From: Myroides fluvii
GTDB lineage: Bacteria > Bacteroidota > Bacteroidia > Flavobacteriales > Flavobacteriaceae
Direction of reading: 5' to 3'
DNA length: 64,000 nt
Assembly (NCBI RefSeq): GCF_009792295.1
Contig: NZ_CP039934.1
Location: forward strand, 2,438,501 to 2,502,500
The notes beneath the pieces were generated by a model that made no database searches, was not told the origin of the DNA, and saw only the letters and a program-made list of their open reading frames with translations. Below, one piece after another: positions 35,319-44,708 of the stretch. The position numbers and the translations under genes are program-made. The first letter of the stretch is position 1; each line of letters starts with the position of its first letter.

Positions 35319-36443
35319 ATGAAGAAAGATTATTACGAGATATTAGGTATTGACAAAGGAGCAGATGCTGCTGCTATTAAAAAGGCATACCGCAAAAAAG
35401 CGATTGAATTTCACCCAGATAAAAATCCAGGGGATAAAGAAGCGGAAGAAAAATTCAAAGAAGCGGCAGAGGCATACGAAGTGTTAAGTGATGCAGATAA
35501 AAAAGCGCGTTACGATCAGTATGGTCATGCTGCATTTGAAGGCGGTGGCGGATTTGGTGGCGGTCACATGAATATGGATGATATCTTCAGTCAGTTTGGA
35601 GATATTTTTGGCAGTGCTTTCGGCGGCGGCGGTTTTGGTGGCTTTGGCGGATTCGGTGGTGGCGGTCAACGCAGAGCCAAAGGAACGAGCTTGCGTATAA
35701 AAGTAAAATTAACGTTAGAAGACATCGCCAATGGTGTTGAAAAGAAAGTAAAAGTAAAACGAAAAATAAAAGCAGTTGGCGTTACTTATAAAACCTGTGC
35801 CACTTGTAACGGTACCGGACAAGTAACCAAGATTGCTAATACCGTATTTGGACGTATGCAAACTGCATCCCCTTGTCATACTTGTCAGGGAACGGGTCAA
35901 ATGATCGACCAAAAACCAACGGGATCCGATGCAGAAGGAATGATTTTGCAGGAAGAAACGGTATCAATCAAAATTCCTGCAGGTGTAGCAGAAGGCATGC
36001 AACTAAAAGTGGCAGGTAAAGGAAATGAAGCACCAGGAAACAACAGTGTACCAGGTGATTTATTGGTTGTGGTAGAAGAATTGGAACACGATACGTTAAA
36101 AAGAGAGGGAGACAACCTACATTATGACCTTTACATTAACTTCTCTGAAGCAGCTTTAGGAGGAAATAAAGAAATCTATACCGTAACAGGTAATGTGCGA
36201 ATCAAATTAGAGGAAGGAATCCAATCGGGTAAAATTCTTCGCCTAAGAGGAAAAGGATTGCCGCATTTAAATAGTTACGGCAGTGGTGACTTATTGGTTC
36301 ATATCAATGTTTGGACACCGAAGAAATTGACAAAAGAACAAAAAGAGTTTTTCGAAAAAATGGAAGAAGATTCTAACTTCAAACCAACTCCTGGAAAAGG
36401 GGATAAATCTTTTTTCGAAAAAGTCAAAGAAATGTTTTCATAA
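35319..36443 (+). CDS. dnaJ: DnaJ (Hsp40) with a reduced zinc-finger domain
   Basis: A 374-residue co-chaperone. J domain at 1-70 with HPD (32-34), a Gly/Phe-rich linker (about 75-125), then the substrate domains ending before [11 protein letters not shown]. coli DnaJ has four CxxCxGxG motifs; here only two remain, CATCNGTG (about 160) and CHTCQGTG (about 186). By spacing and flanking GQV and ASPC they correspond to motifs 2 and 3, which form zinc site II. Site II is the one tied to DnaK cooperation in E. coli. The reduction seems to be a flavobacterial trait. A strong terminator follows. Confidence 0.95.
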   Translation: MKKDYYEILGIDKGADAAAIKKAYRKKAIEFHPDKNPGDKEAEEKFKEAAEAYEVLSDADKKARYDQYGHAAFEGGGGFGGGHMNMDDIFSQFGDIFGSAFGGGGFGGFGGFGGGGQRRAKGTSLRIKVKLTLEDIANGVEKKVKVKRKIKAVGVTYKTCATCNGTGQVTKIANTVFGRMQTASPCHTCQGTGQMIDQKPTGSDAEGMILQEETVSIKIPAGVAEGMQLKVAGKGNEAPGNNSVPGDLLVVVEELEHDTLKREGDNLHYDLYINFSEAALGGNKEIYTVTGNVRIKLEEGIQSGKILRLRGKGLPHLNSYGSGDLLVHINVWTPKKLTKEQKEFFEKMEEDSNFKPTPGKGDKSFFEKVKEMFS

Positions 36444-36512
36444 TTAGAAAAGAAGTCATACATTTGACGCACACTTATTAAACAGTGGATTTTCTTTTTC
36501 ATAGCAATTTTT

Positions 36513-36547
36513 CCCAACCTTATAGCAATATAAGGTTGGGTTTTTTT
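36513..36547 (+). terminator. Terminator after grpE-dnaJ
   Basis: CCCAACCTTATA-GCAA-TATAAGGTTGGG followed by seven T; perfect 12-bp stem with a GCAA tetraloop. Confidence 0.97.
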
Positions 36548-36632
36548 ATGCCTATTCCAATCAAAATATCCCTTGTTCTTCGCAAGTTGAAATAAAAGAT
36601 ATATTTTTACAAGAAATATAAAAGATCCATTG

Positions 36633-37553
36633 ATGCAACCTATCTTAGAAGTTAAGAATGTAGAAAAAAGATATTCTGACAAAATAGCTTTAAATAATGT
36701 TTCTCTAACCGTGCCGAAAGGATCCATTTACGGTTTATTGGGCCCTAATGGGGCAGGAAAAACATCCCTAATCCGAATCATAAATCAAATCACTTATCCC
36801 GATCAAGGACAAATCATTTTAGATGGTCAGCCTTTGAGTCTTCATCATATTAAAGACATCGGTTATATGCCGGAAGAAAGAGGGCTGTACAAAACCATGA
36901 AAGTGGGAGAACAAGCGCTTTACTTGGCTCAATTAAAAGGATTGAGTAAAGCCGAAGCTAAAGAACAATTGGACTATTGGTTTGATAAGTTAGATATCAA
37001 AGGATGGTGGGATAAAAAAATCCAAGAGCTATCGAAGGGAATGGCACAGAAAATCCAATTTGTGGTCACCGTTTTACACAAACCTAAATTGCTGATTTTT
37101 GATGAGCCGTTTTCTGGTTTTGATCCTGTAAATGCCAATATCATTAAGGATGAAATACTAGAACTCAAAGAAAAAGGAGCGACAATTATCTTTTCTACTC
37201 ACCGTATGGAAAGCGTAGAAGAAATGTGTGATTATATTGCTTTGATTCACAAATCAAATAAACTAATCGAAGGACGGCTAGTAGATGTGAAAAGAGATTT
37301 TCGCACGAATTTATATCAAGTGGGAATCCTTTCTAGCGATGTACACCGATTGATGTTTGAATTATCTCAAAAATTTACCGTGCAACCGACGTCTTTTAAA
37401 TCTTTAAATGACGAATTACAATTGGAAATTGATCTTGGACAAGCCTTGCCAAATGAGTTGTTGCATATTTTAGCCAACAATGGACAAGTAACCCATTTTA
37501 TCGAAAAATTGCCAACGGCAAATGATATTTTTATTCAAACTGTAAGTAAATAA
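36633..37553 (+). CDS. ABC transporter ATP-binding protein (NatA-like)
   Basis: A 306-residue ATPase. I use the ATG at 36633 rather than the TTG three bases upstream. Walker A is GPNGAGKTS, the signature is LSKGMAQK, Walker B is LLIFDEPFSGFD, and the switch is FSTHRME. The C-terminal ~80 residues are the extra domain seen in NatA-type exporters of sodium, drugs or antibiotics. The permease gene follows 2 bp later, so the two are translationally coupled and act together at the inner membrane. Confidence 0.92.
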   Translation: MQPILEVKNVEKRYSDKIALNNVSLTVPKGSIYGLLGPNGAGKTSLIRIINQITYPDQGQIILDGQPLSLHHIKDIGYMPEERGLYKTMKVGEQALYLAQLKGLSKAEAKEQLDYWFDKLDIKGWWDKKIQELSKGMAQKIQFVVTVLHKPKLLIFDEPFSGFDPVNANIIKDEILELKEKGATIIFSTHRMESVEEMCDYIALIHKSNKLIEGRLVDVKRDFRTNLYQVGILSSDVHRLMFELSQKFTVQPTSFKSLNDELQLEIDLGQALPNELLHILANNGQVTHFIEKLPTANDIFIQTVSK

Positions 37554-37555
37554 TT

Positions 37556-38860
37556 ATGAGTGTTTTAAAACTAATTATAAAAAGAGAATTTATCGCAAAA
37601 GCTCGTAATAAAGCTTTTATTGTCATGACTTTTTTAGCGCCTCTTTTTTTCGTAGCAATTGCTGTACTTATCGGTTATTTAAGCACCATGAAGTCTGCTA
37701 CTAAGGTAATCGCTATTCACGATGAAAGTGGAATTTTTAGTGGGGATTTCGAAAGTTCAGAAGAATATGAATATCAGAATTTATCTGCTGTGCCTATTGC
37801 AATCATAAAGGATAGCGTGTTGGCAGAAAAGTACGATGGCTTGTTGTATATTCCCAAACAAGATCAAATAACTGCCTATGAAAATTCGATTTACTATATT
37901 TCGAACGAAAGTCCAGGCATTGCTTTTATCAGTAAGATTGAATCAACCATCGAAAATAAAGTTTCTAGTTTGAATTTAATCGCTAAGGGAATCGATCCAG
38001 AAATTATCAAAGAAAATCAAGCAGAGGTAAATCTACATTTAGAGAAAGCTTCCGGTGAACAAACGGTAAAGGGATTGAATGAAATTAAAATCTTCATCGG
38101 ATCTTTATTCGGTTATTGCATTATGATGTTTATTATTATTTATGGAAATATGGTGATGCGTTCGGTAATTGAAGAGAAAACCAATCGCATTATCGAAGTA
38201 ATTATTTCATCGGTAAAACCATTTCAGCTGATGATGGGGAAGATTATTGGTACTTCAATGGCGGGGTTGTTACAGTTCTTAATTTGGGGTGTTGTAGGTG
38301 GAATTTTGATGTTGGTGGCAACTTCCGTTTTTGGATTAAATGCGGGGGCGCCGAATTTAGAAGCCGCTCAAATGGCAACGACCCTAGATACAAGTGTAAT
38401 GAGTAATATACAGAATTACATAACTGAAATTATGAGCCTACCTTTGTTGACGTGGTTTGTATATTTTATCATTTTCTTTATTGGAGGTTATTTTTTATAT
38501 AGCTCATTATATGCCGCAATTGGTGCCGCAGTAGACAATGAAACCGATACACAACAATTCTTGTTTCCAGTAATGTTGCCATTGATGTTAGGTGTATACA
38601 TCGGTTTCTTCACCGTAATTAAAGATCCGCATGGTACGGTTGCAACCGTATTCTCTATGATTCCATTTACATCTCCGATTGTGATGTTAATGCGCATTCC
38701 TTTTGGTGTTCCGATTTGGCAAATAATTCTGTCTATTGTGTTGTTATTTGCTACCTTTATCTTAACGGTGTGGTTAGCTGCAAAAATTTATCGAATCGGT
38801 ATTTTGATGTACGGAAAACGCCCGTCGTGGAAAGAGTTGTATAAGTGGTTAAAATATTAA
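37556..38860 (+). CDS. ABC-2 type permease (NatB-like)
   Basis: A 434-residue membrane partner of the preceding ATPase. It has an N-terminal helix at about 22-45, a large periplasmic domain (about 50-175), then five or six C-terminal helices from about 180 to 425 including FFIGGYFLYSSLYAAIGAAVDNE and the RIGILMYGKRPS end. This is the NatB/DUF3526-like ABC-2 layout. The substrate is unknown. The response-regulator gene follows 24 bp later, suggesting it is part of the same unit. Confidence 0.9.
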   Translation: MSVLKLIIKREFIAKARNKAFIVMTFLAPLFFVAIAVLIGYLSTMKSATKVIAIHDESGIFSGDFESSEEYEYQNLSAVPIAIIKDSVLAEKYDGLLYIPKQDQITAYENSIYYISNESPGIAFISKIESTIENKVSSLNLIAKGIDPEIIKENQAEVNLHLEKASGEQTVKGLNEIKIFIGSLFGYCIMMFIIIYGNMVMRSVIEEKTNRIIEVIISSVKPFQLMMGKIIGTSMAGLLQFLIWGVVGGILMLVATSVFGLNAGAPNLEAAQMATTLDTSVMSNIQNYITEIMSLPLLTWFVYFIIFFIGGYFLYSSLYAAIGAAVDNETDTQQFLFPVMLPLMLGVYIGFFTVIKDPHGTVATVFSMIPFTSPIVMLMRIPFGVPIWQIILSIVLLFATFILTVWLAAKIYRIGILMYGKRPSWKELYKWLKY

Positions 38861-38884
38861 ATTCCCACGCTAAAATAAAAGCTG

Positions 38885-40057
38885 ATGAGTAAAGAATCTA
38901 AAATCTTAATTGTAGAGGATGAGGCGGCGATTCGACGCGTTTTGACTCGTATCTTAGAAGATGAGTCTCCATCGTATAAAGTAGATACCGCAGAAGATGG
39001 AGCGGAGGGATTAAAGAAGATTAGCCAAGAAGATTACGACTTGGTTATTTCCGATATTAAAATGCCCAAAATGAGTGGAGATGAATTATTAGTGGAGGCA
39101 AAGAAAATCAAACCAGAAACTGTTTTCGTGATGATTTCAGGGCATGGGGATTTGGAAACAGCCATTAATACCATGAAATTAGGGGCCTTTGATTATATCT
39201 CTAAACCACCCGATTTAAATCGCCTTCTCACTACGGTTCGCAATGCCTTAGACAAAAGTCAATTGGTTGTTGAAAATACAATTTTAAAGAAGAAGGTCTC
39301 TAAGAAATACGAAATAATAGGAAAAAGCGAGGGGATTGAGCAGATTACAGCCATGATAGAAAAAGTAGCACCGACAGAAGCTCGTGTGTTAATTACAGGA
39401 CCTAATGGAACTGGAAAAGAATTGGTGGCTCATCAAATTCACGCACAAAGTCCACGATCAGTAAAACCGTTGATTGAGGTAAACTGTGCAGCTATTCCTG
39501 CAGAATTAATAGAAAGTGAATTATTTGGCCATGTAAAAGGAGCCTTCACTTCAGCGGTTAAAGATCGTCCAGGAAAGTTTGAATTAGCAGATAAGGGAAC
39601 AATTTTCTTAGACGAAATTGGCGATATGAGTTTGCCCGCTCAAGCTAAAGTTTTACGCGCATTACAAGAAAATGTAATTACCCGTGTTGGGGCAGAAAAA
39701 GATCAAAAGATTGACGTTCGCGTATTGGCAGCTACCAACAAAGATTTGCGCAAAGAAATTGAAGAAGGACGTTTTCGAGAGGATTTATATCATCGATTAG
39801 CTGTCATTTTAATCAACGTACCCGCTTTGAATGAACGCCGAGATGACATACCTTTGCTGTTGGAGCATTTTGTCAAACAAATTGCCACAGAACAAGGAAC
39901 TGCACCTAAGAAATTTACGGCAGAGGCTGTAGCTTTGTTGCAACAATATGATTGGAGCGGAAATATACGTGAGTTGCGCAACGTCATTGAACGATTGATT
40001 ATCTTAGGAGGAAACGAAGTAACATTAGAAGACGTAAAGCTATTTGCTACAAAATAA
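38885..40057 (+). CDS. NtrC-like sigma-54 activator lacking a DNA-binding domain
   Basis: A 390-residue response regulator. The receiver domain (1-122) has Asp57 as phosphorylation site. The AAA+ domain (about 145-380) has Walker A GPNGTGKE, the sigma-54 contact loop GAFTSA (the usual form is GAFTGA), Walker B GTIFLDEIGDMS and the R-finger region. It stops after the AAA+ lid (NVIERLIILGGNEVTLEDVKLFATK region) with no Fis-type helix-turn-helix, which activators such as NtrC have as a further ~60-70 residues. It may bind sigma-54 from solution or act otherwise. The helicase-like gene overlaps its end region (1-bp gap). Confidence 0.88.
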   Translation: MSKESKILIVEDEAAIRRVLTRILEDESPSYKVDTAEDGAEGLKKISQEDYDLVISDIKMPKMSGDELLVEAKKIKPETVFVMISGHGDLETAINTMKLGAFDYISKPPDLNRLLTTVRNALDKSQLVVENTILKKKVSKKYEIIGKSEGIEQITAMIEKVAPTEARVLITGPNGTGKELVAHQIHAQSPRSVKPLIEVNCAAIPAELIESELFGHVKGAFTSAVKDRPGKFELADKGTIFLDEIGDMSLPAQAKVLRALQENVITRVGAEKDQKIDVRVLAATNKDLRKEIEEGRFREDLYHRLAVILINVPALNERRDDIPLLLEHFVKQIATEQGTAPKKFTAEAVALLQQYDWSGNIRELRNVIERLIILGGNEVTLEDVKLFATK

Positions 40058-40058
40058 T

Positions 40059-40694
40059 ATGAAATTAAAAAAAATACACCCAGTTCTACAAAACAACTTG
40101 AGTCAACTTGGATTTGAAGAACCTACTACCTTACAAAAATCAACTTTTGGACGTATAAAAAGTGGACAAGATTTCGTTTTGATTGCACCCAAAGAAGAAG
40201 GGAAAACTACAGCACTCATTATAGCCGCTTTACAGCGTGTGGAAGCTCCTGTTGACGATATGATTTCAACTCGTGTTTTAATTGTTGTAAAAGACAAATT
40301 TGAAGTAGAACGCTTAGTAGAAGAATTTGATCGCATTGGCGATAAAATGGATATCCGCGTATTTGGTGTTCACGATTTTACGGATCTCGATGACGATAAA
40401 AATCAAATGTCTTTAGGTAATGATATTTTGATTGGAACTGCAGAACGACTAAATCTAATGTTTAGTGGGGCAGGATTTGATGTGAATCAATTGAAAATGT
40501 ATGTCATTGACGATGTAGATCAACAATTGAGAAATAGACATGAACCACGCTTATATCGCTTGTCAGAGAGTATCGGTAAAACACAACGCGTTTATCTTGG
40601 AACTGATTACATTGAACAACTGGATATGTTCGTTGATAAAACAATGAGTGAAGATGTAGAATGGCTCGATTTTTACGAAGAAGACGAAGATTAG
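40059..40694 (+). CDS. Single-domain degenerate DEAD-box helicase-like protein
   Basis: A 211-residue protein equal to only the first RecA domain of a DEAD-box helicase. The ATG at 40059 is right after the activator stop; the TTG-initiated frame from 40044 overlaps it. A Q-motif-like start (HPVLQNNLSQLGFEEPTTLQ) is followed by a Walker A of APKEEGKTT in place of AxTGxGKT. Motif II is VIDDVDQQ in place of VLDEADR. Motif III SAT and the whole second RecA domain are missing, so helicase activity is unlikely. It may bind RNA or regulate. It is co-oriented with the activator and transporter genes. Confidence 0.75.
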   Translation: MKLKKIHPVLQNNLSQLGFEEPTTLQKSTFGRIKSGQDFVLIAPKEEGKTTALIIAALQRVEAPVDDMISTRVLIVVKDKFEVERLVEEFDRIGDKMDIRVFGVHDFTDLDDDKNQMSLGNDILIGTAERLNLMFSGAGFDVNQLKMYVIDDVDQQLRNRHEPRLYRLSESIGKTQRVYLGTDYIEQLDMFVDKTMSEDVEWLDFYEEDED

Positions 40695-40823
40695 TTGGTT
40701 TACAGTTAATGGTTTTCTTGTAAGAAATAAGTGCTTTAATTAAAACTTTATCAATTATTTTACAAGGTCTAAACCACGTGAACGTCACGTAATACTAGAG
40801 AGTAAATAATGCAAAAAAAATAT

Positions 40824-40854
40824 AAAGGAAGGCTGATAGGTCTTCCTTTTTTTG
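40824..40854 (+). terminator. Terminator after the helicase-like gene
   Basis: AAAGGAAG pairs with CTTCCTTT across a GCTGATAGGT loop, followed by seven T. Confidence 0.8.
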
Positions 40855-40899
40855 TTGGTTGTTGGTTGTAAGGCGATGAGATGATGAGTTTTATTTTTT

Positions 40900-40938
40900 C
40901 ACTTCTCTCTTCTCTCTTCTCTCTTCTCTCCATCTCCC
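40900..40938 (-). repeat. Purine-rich 7-bp repeat directly after a stop codon
   Basis: Plus strand CACTTCTCTCTTCTCTCTTC and on; on the minus strand it reads GGGAGATGGAGAGAAGAGAG with four GAGAGAA units. It begins immediately past the stop of the gene ending at 40939. Confidence 0.85.
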
Positions 40939-41184
40939 TTACCATAAAAAATAAATCGCGAACATCGTCACGGCATAAACGATGGCCAACACAATGAAAG
41001 GGGCGGTTCTCCTTTGGATAGCTTGTGAAAAACGGTGTTTATACAGGAAATAATCCCGACAAAAGCGCAAAAATATAACTAAAAAAGCAATCAAAAAACA
41101 AAGGTGTAACATAGCCGTAATCGCCTCTAGCGAAGCGAGATTTGTTCCTAGGATTGTGTGTGTAAGAAGGGATAACAACATCAT
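40939..41184 (-). CDS. Unknown small membrane protein (81 aa)
   Basis: An 81-residue hydrophobic protein. Helices are likely at about 22-42 and 62-80, with a basic linker (RDYFLYKHRFSQAIQRRT) between them. It may be a two-helix hairpin of the inner membrane. I do not recognise the family. It and the 63-residue gene upstream both point left and may be co-transcribed (91 bp apart). Confidence 0.55.
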   Translation of the reverse strand: MMLLSLLTHTILGTNLASLEAITAMLHLCFLIAFLVIFLRFCRDYFLYKHRFSQAIQRRTAPFIVLAIVYAVTMFAIYFLW

Positions 41185-41275
41185 GATTCCGATTTTAATC
41201 TACTATTGAATATATAAAAATATTTAATTTTTCCCAATCAATCACGGAAACAGAAAAAAAGAAGGCAATTAGGTG

Positions 41276-41467
41276 TTATTTGTTTCTTGATTGACTTCGA
41301 CTTATAAAAAAATAAAAGAGACTTCCCAAAAGGGGAAAAAACAAAATTAGAAAGGCATACAAAAGCTTTTGACTGGAGCTTGCTTTTGATTGACTCACTT
41401 TGTATAAGCTGTATATCGTAAAGAGAAGAAGGCTGATTAGAAATAATTGCCAGAATACTATACTCAT
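41276..41467 (-). CDS. Small PLDc_N-like membrane protein (63 aa)
   Basis: A 63-residue protein with helices at about 5-22 and 36-56. The segment LYAFLILFFPLLGSLFYFFISR has the proline and glycine pattern of the phospholipase D-type N-terminal membrane domain (PLDc_N), here without a nuclease. Standalone versions are common in Bacteroidetes and have no known function. Confidence 0.6.
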   Translation of the reverse strand: MSIVFWQLFLISLLLFTIYSLYKVSQSKASSSQKLLYAFLILFFPLLGSLFYFFISRSQSRNK

Positions 41468-41663
41468 CTTTAGTAGGGGTAAATAGGATTTTAATTTAAT
41501 GGAATCAATGTAAAAATAGCCTATTCTAGGTTAAAATGAAGGGATTTGATTGTAAAAAAATAGAAGGTAGAAAGGTTGATTTTTTTCTTTCTAATTAGAA
41601 TAATCTTTACATCTTTGTGAGACAAACTAAATCGTTCAATTTTATACTCACTTTAAAGAAAAC

Positions 41664-42305
41664 ATGGAGTTATTAGATTTTATCTTTCACATTGACCAAT
41701 ACTTACATATGCTTATTGCAGACTATGGAGCTTGGATTTACGCTATTTTATTTTTAATTATTTTCGTAGAAACAGGCTTGGTTATTATGCCTTTTTTACC
41801 GGGTGATTCTTTGCTCTTTGCAACAGGAATGCTTGTAGCTCAATCGTCCGAACTAGATATTATTGTAGCTATTGTACTGCTGTTAATTGCCGCTATTTTG
41901 GGAGATTCACTCAATTACTACATCGGAAGAAAAGTCGGAATGCGCATGACAAATATTCGCTTATTTGGCAAACAAGTAATTAAGCAAGAACACTTAGATA
42001 AAACACATGCGTTTTATGAAAAATACGGAGAACGCACCATTGTTATTGCGCGATTTATTCCTATCGTTCGCACCTTAGCACCTTTTGTTGCAGGTGTCGG
42101 AAGTATGCGTTACCGCGTTTTTATGACGTATAATGTTATTGGTGGAATTGTTTGGGTCGTAGGATTGACTTTAGCCGGCTATTTTTTAGGTAACTTGCCG
42201 ATTATTAAAGATAATTTCTCTAAAGTAGCTTTATTAATCATCTTTATTTCCATTTTACCTATTATTTTCGAATTTATCAAAGCTAAAATGAAGAAACAGA
42301 AATAA
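41664..42305 (+). CDS. DedA family membrane protein
   Basis: A 213-residue inner-membrane protein of the DedA/SNARE-associated family. Family segments are seen: ETGLVIMPFLPGDSLLFATG (about 30-49), GDSLNYYIGRKVG and RFIPIVRTLAPFVAG with the conserved arginines. DedA proteins help flip undecaprenyl phosphate or phosphatidylethanolamine and support envelope integrity and pH homeostasis. Helices cover about 10-30, 45-70, 135-160 and 170-200. It is monocistronic or leads the next gene, which begins 57 bp later. Confidence 0.93.
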   Translation: MELLDFIFHIDQYLHMLIADYGAWIYAILFLIIFVETGLVIMPFLPGDSLLFATGMLVAQSSELDIIVAIVLLLIAAILGDSLNYYIGRKVGMRMTNIRLFGKQVIKQEHLDKTHAFYEKYGERTIVIARFIPIVRTLAPFVAGVGSMRYRVFMTYNVIGGIVWVVGLTLAGYFLGNLPIIKDNFSKVALLIIFISILPIIFEFIKAKMKKQK

Positions 42306-42362
42306 GAGACGGTTACAGTTATTTTATTTTTAGGTATCTTTAAACGAATTGACACTAATAGG

Positions 42363-42887
42363 ATGAAAATAGGAGGAAATACGGTAGAATTAGAATTGAA
42401 ATATCAAGTGTATTTCAGTTTGTTGTCTGGATTGATTTATGGACTTGTTCATTGTTTTTTTCGAATAGCGAGTGGAGAACCAATTCACTTTTTTCAAGTG
42501 ATTTTTCAAGTGGTTTTTTTTACTGGTTTTTGGTATTTTATTTTCTTTCGATTAATACGAAAGAAACAAGAGATTGCTGCTGATTCAGTAGATGAATCAT
42601 CCCTTTCCTTCTACGGAGCAGCACATCAAATGATTAAAACATCAGCAGTTGTGGGAATGCTGTATGGCACAGAAAAGCAATTGATTTTTGAACCCAATAC
42701 CAAAGAATTTATATCGAGTAATTGGACACTCGATTGGAAAAACATTGAAGATGTCGAAATCTACAAATTCTTAGGTTTGTTTAATCATGGCATTTTGATT
42801 CAAACTCAAGGGAAAATGAGGCATAAATTGATAGTCAATCAACCGCAACTATGGCTTGAGGCTATACAAGCTAAAATTGAATCATAA
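42363..42887 (+). CDS. Membrane protein with a PH-like C-terminal segment (unknown)
   Basis: A 174-residue protein. Two helices at about 14-32 and 42-60 are followed by a basic loop (RLIRKKQEI) and a soluble ~105-residue tail that looks like a bacterial PH/GRAM-type beta domain ending in a helix (WLEAIQAKIES). I do not recognise a named family and the fold call is by pattern only. It is followed 49 bp later by the DUF695-like gene. Confidence 0.55.
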   Translation: MKIGGNTVELELKYQVYFSLLSGLIYGLVHCFFRIASGEPIHFFQVIFQVVFFTGFWYFIFFRLIRKKQEIAADSVDESSLSFYGAAHQMIKTSAVVGMLYGTEKQLIFEPNTKEFISSNWTLDWKNIEDVEIYKFLGLFNHGILIQTQGKMRHKLIVNQPQLWLEAIQAKIES

Positions 42888-42936
42888 CAACTCCTTGCTT
42901 GTGTTAGTATAAGCGAGGTATTATAATATTAGTTAC

Positions 42937-44025
42937 ATGAGTATATTAAAAAAATTTTTTGCTAAAAAAGAAACACACATTAACACGCCTGAAGAATTCT
43001 GGAATTGGTTTCTAGAAAATGAACAGGCTTTTTACAAGGTGGTGAAAGAACACAAGAGAATTGAATCCGATTTTTTTAGTCGTTTAGGTCCTAAGCTAAA
43101 AGAAGTGAAAGAAGAAATTTACTTTTTATGCGGAATGATGAATGATCAAGTTGCTGAATTAATCTTTACGCCAGATGGCAGTGTTAAAAATGTTGCTTTT
43201 GTTGAGGATCTAGTGGCGGCAGCTCCAGATTTGTCTAATTGGAAGTTCACAGCGTTAAAACCAGCAGTAGATATTGAATCGTTTAATATTGAGATGAATA
43301 ATTATGGATTCTCTAAAGAGAAAATTAATTTTTATGCAATTGAAAATCCGACATACCCAGATGAAGTCGATTTGATGCTTGTTTATGACGATTTTGTACA
43401 ACAAGACGAGGCATCAATTGGAGATGGTATATGGATTTTTTTAGATAATTATCTTGGAGAACTACATGCCATTACTTCGATTGATACGTTAAAAGTAATC
43501 GGACCTGATACTGCCGAAGGAACATTGATTCCCATTGATAAGCTAAAAGATTACCTAGTTTGGAGAGAGAAAGAGTTTGTTGAAAAATACGAAGGAACAC
43601 GTTACAATACAGCAAATGATTCGTATATAGGGCTTGAGACGACTATAGAAAATGGAATGCCTTTAATTGCTATGATTAATAGAACACTTTTAGATTGGGA
43701 TGCTAAAGCATCACACCCTTGGATTGTACGTGTAGAAATTACCTATCCAGCCAATGAAAGTGGTTTTCCGGATGAAAAAACTTATCAATTACTAAATCAA
43801 GTGGAAGATGAGTTGATTAAAATGTTACCAGATGCACAAGGCTATTTAAATATTGGTAGGGAAACAGTGGATGGAAATCGAGATGTTTTCTTTGCGTGTA
43901 AAGATTTTAGGGGTCCAGCCCGTACCTTAGATCAACTGAAAGACAAGTATAGTGACGCATTTCAAATGGATTATGTTATTTACAAAGATAAATATTGGCA
44001 ATCTTTTGAACATTATAAAGGATAA
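42937..44025 (+). CDS. DUF695-like protein
   Basis: A 362-residue soluble protein. The N-terminal EEFWNWFLENEQAFYKVVKE and the C-terminal half (about 230-362: LIAMINRTLLDW, ASHPWIVRVEITY, ACKDFRGPA, YKDKYWQSFEHY) have the pattern of DUF695 proteins of Bacteroidetes. Function is unknown; I recall DUF695 only in accessory, toxin-immunity-like settings. A strong terminator follows. It could be cytoplasmic, with no signal peptide. Confidence 0.68.
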   Translation: MSILKKFFAKKETHINTPEEFWNWFLENEQAFYKVVKEHKRIESDFFSRLGPKLKEVKEEIYFLCGMMNDQVAELIFTPDGSVKNVAFVEDLVAAAPDLSNWKFTALKPAVDIESFNIEMNNYGFSKEKINFYAIENPTYPDEVDLMLVYDDFVQQDEASIGDGIWIFLDNYLGELHAITSIDTLKVIGPDTAEGTLIPIDKLKDYLVWREKEFVEKYEGTRYNTANDSYIGLETTIENGMPLIAMINRTLLDWDAKASHPWIVRVEITYPANESGFPDEKTYQLLNQVEDELIKMLPDAQGYLNIGRETVDGNRDVFFACKDFRGPARTLDQLKDKYSDAFQMDYVIYKDKYWQSFEHYKG

Positions 44026-44028
44026 GAC

Positions 44029-44069
44029 AAAAAGCGCTATTCAACTCTGAATCGCGCTTTTATTTTTTT
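44029..44069 (+). terminator. Terminator after the DUF695-like gene
   Basis: GCGC-T-ATTCA-ACTC-TGAAT-C-GCGC followed by TTTTATTTTTTT. The stem has an inner ATTCA/TGAAT pair. Confidence 0.88.
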
Positions 44070-44222
44070 GGCTTCATCCCAACAAGAAGCACAATCCAAC
44101 TTATGCTGAAAATCAACAAACTATTGTTTGTTCGCGATTAACACAAAGTTTAGCGCGATAGTTAACTAGGTACATCAATTTCTGTGGTTGAAAAATATGG
44201 AACCAAACAACATATTCTATTG

Positions 44223-44708
44223 TTAATTAGAACAAGAAGCTGTTTTGTTTTGTTTGATTTTAGACGCATATAAATACCCCATTCCATAGCCTAAACTTGG
44301 AATAATAAAAGAAAGGAGGCTATTGATCAATAAAAAACTAAAGTCAGAAAGGGCTGCTGATTCGACTAACGTATACCAATGAGAATTAAAACCCGTAAGC
44401 AGAAAAAACACGGTTAAAGCGGTATAATCTGATCCGAAAAAAGGAACATCACCTATTCCACCATTGAGAACGAGAAAAGTAAATAATAGCAGTACATTGA
44501 GGAAGAAAGGCCATAGTACCGTGTGATATCTTTTAAATGTTAAAGCATTGAAACAACTAGCTGTTAAAATGAATATAAAGGCCAATGATAGTAAAATATA
44601 CATGTACCGGGGATCGGCATTATTAAAAAAAAAGAGCAAGGTTCCTATTATTGCAGCAAGACAGTATGTCAATAAGGAATAATTTAATCTAAATGTGTAA
44701 GGCTTCAT
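44223..44708 (-). CDS. Unknown membrane protein (161 aa)
   Basis: I place the start at the ATG 44708 (MKPYTFRLNYSLL), as the upstream 58 codons of the same frame look like chance sequence. Five hydrophobic stretches (about 10-26, 33-52, 60-82, 95-112, 125-150) suggest an integral membrane protein with short loops. I recognise no family. It lies leftward of the lipoprotein and SUFU genes but is separated by about 220 bp, so it may have its own promoter. Confidence 0.55.
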   Translation of the reverse strand: MKPYTFRLNYSLLTYCLAAIIGTLLFFFNNADPRYMYILLSLAFIFILTASCFNALTFKRYHTVLWPFFLNVLLLFTFLVLNGGIGDVPFFGSDYTALTVFFLLTGFNSHWYTLVESAALSDFSFLLINSLLSFIIPSLGYGMGYLYASKIKQNKTASCSN

